Below, in pieces: positions 60,141-64,000 of a stretch of DNA of 64,000 nt. The translations under genes were made by a program, and so were the position numbers. This stretch comes from Duganella sp. sic0402 (lineage in GTDB: Bacteria; Pseudomonadota; Gammaproteobacteria; Burkholderiales; Burkholderiaceae_D): NCBI RefSeq assembly GCF_019219065.1, contig NZ_JAHUWK010000006.1, positions 281,330 to 345,329 on the forward strand, written 5' to 3'. Every line of letters begins with the position of its first letter. The first letter of the stretch is position 1. The notes below the pieces were generated by a model. It had not been told where the DNA came from. It saw only the letters and a list, made by a program, of their open reading frames with translations, and made no database searches.

Positions 60141-63100
60141 ATGGCTACCACTACTGCCGCTACCGCGACTGAAATTCAAACCCTGTACGTAGCGTACTTC
60201 AATCGTCCAGCCGATCCATTGGGCCTGCAGTCCTGGCTGAGCACCGGCGCTTCGGTCGCTACGATCGCAGCTGGTTTCTCGGCTTCCGATGAATACAAAG
60301 CAACCTACGGCGGTAAATCGCCTATCGATCTGGTTGACTCGATCTACATGAACCTGTTCGGCCGTCACGCCGAACCAGAAGGTCTGCTGTACTGGGCAGG
60401 CAAACTGCAAGCTAAAACCGAAACCTTCGCCAGCATCGTTCTGACCATCGCTAACGCTGCTCAAAACGAAGATCTGGTAGCCATCGACAGCAAAGTTGCT
60501 GCTGCTACCGCCTTCACCGAATCGCTGGATACCTCGGCAGAGATCCGCGGCTACGATGGCGACGCTGCTAACGCCGTTGTTAAAGCATGGCTGGCTAACG
60601 TGAAAGACGAAGCCACCCTGGGCACCGCCACCAGCGCTGCAGCGCTGAACGCTATCGCTGCTGCTTCGGCTGCTGCGCACGACGGCGCTGTCAACAACCC
60701 ACAAACCTTCATCCTGACCAAAGGTCTGGACAACGTGGTTGGCGGCGCAGGTAATGATGTGATCATTGGTGCGATCGATAGCACCGGCACCAATGTAGAA
60801 CTGAACACCCTGAGCAACCTCGACATCATCAATGGCGGCGCAGGTATTGATACTCTGAAAATCGCTAACAACGGCACCACCGCGATCACCCTGGGTAATC
60901 TGAGCAGCGTCGAAATCGTTACCGTCGACAGCGCTACGGCTCTTATCGTTGATTCGTCGTCCGTTTCCGACATCACCAACCTGAACGTAACCAAGGCTGG
61001 CGGCACGATCGATGCGAAAGCAGCTGCGACCACCAGTATTGACGTTTCGGTTAAAGATACCGGCGACGTGACCGTCAACGGCGGCAAAGATGTTAATGTT
61101 AAACTGAGCGACGCGCAAAGCGACGTCTTTGTTGGCGTTGGCACCGCTGCCGCTGGCGCTGTGACCGTCGACGCGACCGGCAAAGCTGCCGCTAACAACG
61201 CCAACGTTGTTCTGGGCGACATCACCGTTACCGGTGGTAAAACCGTCAGTGTGACCCAACACGCGACCAGCTCGTCGAGCGCAATCCTTGCTGATGGCAC
61301 TAGCGAAACCGCCTACCAAGGCGGCGTCACTGTTAACGCTTCCTCCGTCACCACTGATGTGACCGTTAAGCAAGACGCCCAAGTTGACGCTTTCAGCCGC
61401 GCTGCTGTAGCCGGTGCAACCGAAGTTGCTAGCGTTAAATTCTCGGCACTGAAAGCCACCGAAACCGTTACCGTTGGTGGCCTGACCTTCACCGCATCCC
61501 AAGACCTGACCGCCGCTCAAGTGGCTCAAGCCTTTGCCAACCTGTCGTCGAGCGCTGTGAAGCCAACCGACGTCACGCCAACCACCGCCACTGGCGACAC
61601 CCAAGGTTCGGGCGTTCGTGCCACTGGCGTGTTCAGTGGCTCGCTGTTGGCCAACTGGTCGTCGGCTGCTGCTTCGGCTGACGGCACCGTGGTATTCACC
61701 GGCAAAGCCGACACCGCGATGACCGACCTGGTTGCTACCGCTACCGGCACCGCTACTGCTACGGCTACCACCACCACCCAAGGCATCACCGCTGTTACCG
61801 CACGCAACACCCTGGGCATCGAGAACGGCACCGTCACCATCGCTGGTGGCGCAGTACTGAAAAACGTCACCGTTGACGGCTATTCCACTGGCTCGATCTC
61901 CAGCGCGACCAACACCGCTCTGGATACCATCAAACTGGCTAACGGTGGCAACTTCTCGATCGCTAGCGCTGCTGCGACCCTGGGCTTGACCGCAGACAAC
62001 GTTGACGGCACCGTCACCGTGACCGCCGGCACCAAAACCATCAATGCCGTTGTAACCGGCGCAGACACCGAGACCACCCTGGTATCGGCTACCGCTGAAA
62101 CCGTCAACGTTTCGGGTTCGGGTAACGTCGCTGGCACCACCGCTGTTGGTGGCCTGAACGTTGCAACCTCGATCAACACCAGCGGCCAGACCGCTGACGC
62201 TAGCGCAACCTTCACCATCGCTAACGGCACCGTCACCACCTACACCGGTGGCGCAGGTTCCGATGACGTGACCGTGACCAACGCAGGCACCGCCATCACC
62301 AAGGCGATCAACCTGGGCGCCGGCGACGACGTTCTGACCCTGCAAGGTACCGTTGTTGTGCCAACCGCCACCCTGAGCGGCGGCGCAGGCACCGACACCA
62401 TCGCAATCAACGGCGCTAGCGCTGCTTCCCTGTCGCTGAATGGCGATTTCGCAGCCAAGATCGACGGCTTCGAAAAACTGGCAATCACTGACACCGTGGC
62501 AACTGCTACCACCGTCAACATGGCCAACATGGACGGCATCACCTACGTTGTGAGCAACAACTCGGGTGCCATAGGCACCTCGGCAGCGAGTAAAGTGTTC
62601 ACCGTTGACTTCTCTGGTTCGGGCACCATCCGCGGTGCGGACACCATCGCCTTCGATGGCCTGACCATAACGCTGGTTGGCGGCGAAACCCCAGCACAAA
62701 TCGCTGCCAAATTCTTGGTGGCAGGTTCAACGACCAACTGGAACATTACTAATGCGAGCGGTGGTGTCGTGACCTTCACCGCGAAAACGCCAGGTGTGGC
62801 GGCTAATGCCCTGCCTACCACCTTCACCGTTGTTGACGCTGACGCCACCACCGCTGCTGGTGTGGTGACGAAAATCTCGGACGGTGACGGCGCCACTGTG
62901 CATGAGTCGTTCAGCATCGATTTCGCCACCTCGGGCGCAATCGAAGACGGCGACACCATCACCTACGCCGGAGTAACCATTACCCTGGCAAGCGGCGATA
63001 CCCCTGCAACCATTGCAAACAAAGTTGCTGCTGGTGTGTTCTCGGGTTGGAATGTGACCGCGAACAGCGGAGTGGTCACTTTCACTGGTCAAGGTTTCGC

Positions 63101-64000
63101 CGATGTCACCGACCCGGTGATCGGTGACTTCACGTTTGCTAACGTGACTAGCGCAACCTCCGCTCCAGTGGTGAGCGCTGCAACTACCGTCACCGCTGGC
63201 GCTGCTGCTGGCGCCGGCGCACCATCGCTGACCATCGACAAGCTGGCCAACAACGGCACCTTGGAGCTGGTAGCAGCTGGCGCTGGTGTGATCGTTAAGA
63301 TGGCTGACGCAACCGGTTCGGCTGACACCTTCAACCTGGTAACCAAAGTTGATGCAAGCGATCTGGTCTTCGGCACTGTGGACGTTGCTGGTGTTGAAAC
63401 CATCAAGTTCACCGCAACCGATCTGCACACTTCGGCTGCAACCGGTGATGTTGTGAATACCGGCACCGTGAATCTGAAAGCTGACAAAGCTACTATCGTG
63501 ACCATCGACGGTAACTCGAACGTCAGCCTGACGCTGGATACCGCCACCGTCAAACTGGCGACCATCGATGCTAGCGCTCTGACCGGCAACCTGGCTGTAA
63601 GCGCTAACGGTGTTAACGCGATGACCATCACTGGCGGTGCTGGTAAAGACACTATCCACGCGTCGGTTGGTACTGATGCAAAAGCTGACATCATCAACGG
63701 TGGTGCAGGCAACGATATCATCTACGTTGGTTCGAATGGTGCCAAGCTGACCGGTGGTGACGGCAACGATACCTTCATCGTTAATGGTGACGGCAACAAA
63801 GAAGCCAATACCTACTCGGAAATCACTGATTTCAAAGCAGGCGACATTCTGCAACTGCGCGCTTTCAACACTACCGCTACCGCTGTTGTCGACGTTGCTG
63901 GCTTCGGTAAGCTGACTGCAACCCTGAACGAAGCAACCGCAACCTTCTCGAACTTCGTTGATGCTGCTATCAAACAGGCTGCTCAGGTTGCTACCGATGC
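60141..64000 (+). CDS. DUF4214/RTX S-layer-like surface protein (partial, first 1286 residues)
   Basis: Open to the window edge. AGGAG precedes the ATG. Residues about 8-110 are DUF4214 (EIQTLYVAYFNRPADPLGLQ, YMNLFGRHAEPEGLLYW). A long Thr/Ala/Val/Gly-rich beta region follows, with calcium-binding RTX nonapeptides near 199 (GGAGNDVIIG), 725 (LGAGDDVLTL), 747, 1165, 1186 and 1204 (GGDGNDTFIV), then EITDFKAGDILQL. Three related modules sit near residues 440, 834 and 938. No cysteine was noticed and there is no N-terminal signal peptide, so type I secretion via a C-terminal signal is expected. GCT/GTT/AAA-rich codon choice, unlike neighbours, suggests very high expression. A CRP site lies upstream. 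Confidence 0.88.
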   Translation, partial: MATTTAATATEIQTLYVAYFNRPADPLGLQSWLSTGASVATIAAGFSASDEYKATYGGKSPIDLVDSIYMNLFGRHAEPEGLLYWAGKLQAKTETFASIVLTIANAAQNEDLVAIDSKVAAATAFTESLDTSAEIRGYDGDAANAVVKAWLANVKDEATLGTATSAAALNAIAAASAAAHDGAVNNPQTFILTKGLDNVVGGAGNDVIIGAIDSTGTNVELNTLSNLDIINGGAGIDTLKIANNGTTAITLGNLSSVEIVTVDSATALIVDSSSVSDITNLNVTKAGGTIDAKAAATTSIDVSVKDTGDVTVNGGKDVNVKLSDAQSDVFVGVGTAAAGAVTVDATGKAAANNANVVLGDITVTGGKTVSVTQHATSSSSAILADGTSETAYQGGVTVNASSVTTDVTVKQDAQVDAFSRAAVAGATEVASVKFSALKATETVTVGGLTFTASQDLTAAQVAQAFANLSSSAVKPTDVTPTTATGDTQGSGVRATGVFSGSLLANWSSAAASADGTVVFTGKADTAMTDLVATATGTATATATTTTQGITAVTARNTLGIENGTVTIAGGAVLKNVTVDGYSTGSISSATNTALDTIKLANGGNFSIASAAATLGLTADNVDGTVTVTAGTKTINAVVTGADTETTLVSATAETVNVSGSGNVAGTTAVGGLNVATSINTSGQTADASATFTIANGTVTTYTGGAGSDDVTVTNAGTAITKAINLGAGDDVLTLQGTVVVPTATLSGGAGTDTIAINGASAASLSLNGDFAAKIDGFEKLAITDTVATATTVNMANMDGITYVVSNNSGAIGTSAASKVFTVDFSGSGTIRGADTIAFDGLTITLVGGETPAQIAAKFLVAGSTTNWNITNASGGVVTFTAKTPGVAANALPTTFTVVDADATTAAGVVTKISDGDGATVHESFSIDFATSGAIEDGDTITYAGVTITLASGDTPATIANKVAAGVFSGWNVTANSGVVTFTGQGFADVTDPVIGDFTFANVTSATSAPVVSAATTVTAGAAAGAGAPSLTIDKLANNGTLELVAAGAGVIVKMADATGSADTFNLVTKVDASDLVFGTVDVAGVETIKFTATDLHTSAATGDVVNTGTVNLKADKATIVTIDGNSNVSLTLDTATVKLATIDASALTGNLAVSANGVNAMTITGGAGKDTIHASVGTDAKADIINGGAGNDIIYVGSNGAKLTGGDGNDTFIVNGDGNKEANTYSEITDFKAGDILQLRAFNTTATAVVDVAGFGKLTATLNEATATFSNFVDAAIKQAAQVATD

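Noticed and set aside
60138..62699. Long antisense frame of 853 codons opposite the S-layer-like gene, and the similar frames at 62727-63854 and 63089-63721.
   Set aside because: They mirror the strongly biased codon use of the real gene, are Gly/Ser/Asp-rich without any motif, and lack a ribosome-binding site.

Overview
The window is chromosomal DNA from a GC-rich betaproteobacterium. The rpsU-yqeY-dnaG-rpoD block followed by a CAU-anticodon tRNA, the style of the signalling and surface genes, and the protein sequences point to the Oxalobacteraceae (Massilia/Duganella/Telluria-like). This placement rests on recognition of protein families; no search was run. No phage, insertion sequence, CRISPR array or rRNA was seen.

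Layout. Positions 1-2607 hold the end of an RND efflux operon (truncated permease plus adaptor). 2770-19000 is mostly housekeeping: a nuclease-family protein, Cys-tRNA deacylase, PlsY, a DsbA-like oxidoreductase, a diguanylate cyclase operon, SDR/LysR, tsaD, aroG, ybiB, a flavoprotein, and the macromolecular synthesis operon. rpoD and tRNA-Ile2 end at a clear terminator at 21763-21795. 21805-34611 is mixed: a VapC/Phd toxin-antitoxin pair with an operator-like palindrome, a Tat-type Gfo/Idh oxidoreductase, a DOT1-like methyltransferase, an ArgP/LysE pair, a GGDEF-EAL protein, a TonB-dependent receptor behind a near-canonical Pho box promoter, and a chemoreceptor.

34802-54161 is a surface-glycan locus. 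A plus-strand group (rhlE, DprE1-like, DprE2-like, GT-C-like) converges on a long, tightly overlapping minus-strand operon (Wzm, Wzt, FkbM-type methyltransferase with coiled coil, two GT4 proteins, a second GT-C-like protein, a polyprenyl-P GT2, WecD-like acetyltransferase, small EamA/SMR carrier, WecE, HAD-UbiA fusion). Together these predict an ABC-exported polysaccharide plus two lipid-linked sugar donors, polyprenyl-P-arabinofuranose and probably polyprenyl-P-Fuc4NAc.

54277-64000 looks like a cAMP-controlled surface module and is the strongest candidate for something undescribed. It has a Crp regulator, a TPR/beta-barrel outer membrane protein overlapping a CHASE2-adenylate cyclase, a divergent secreted FecR-domain protein, and a very large DUF4214/RTX S-layer-like protein that runs off the window. 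Perfect CRP palindromes (TGTGA-N6-TCACA) precede both the FecR gene and the surface-protein gene, with the same geometry to a CAC(A/T)AT hexamer 21 nt downstream. One genomic block would thus contain the cAMP source, the cAMP reader, two candidate target promoters and the surface product.
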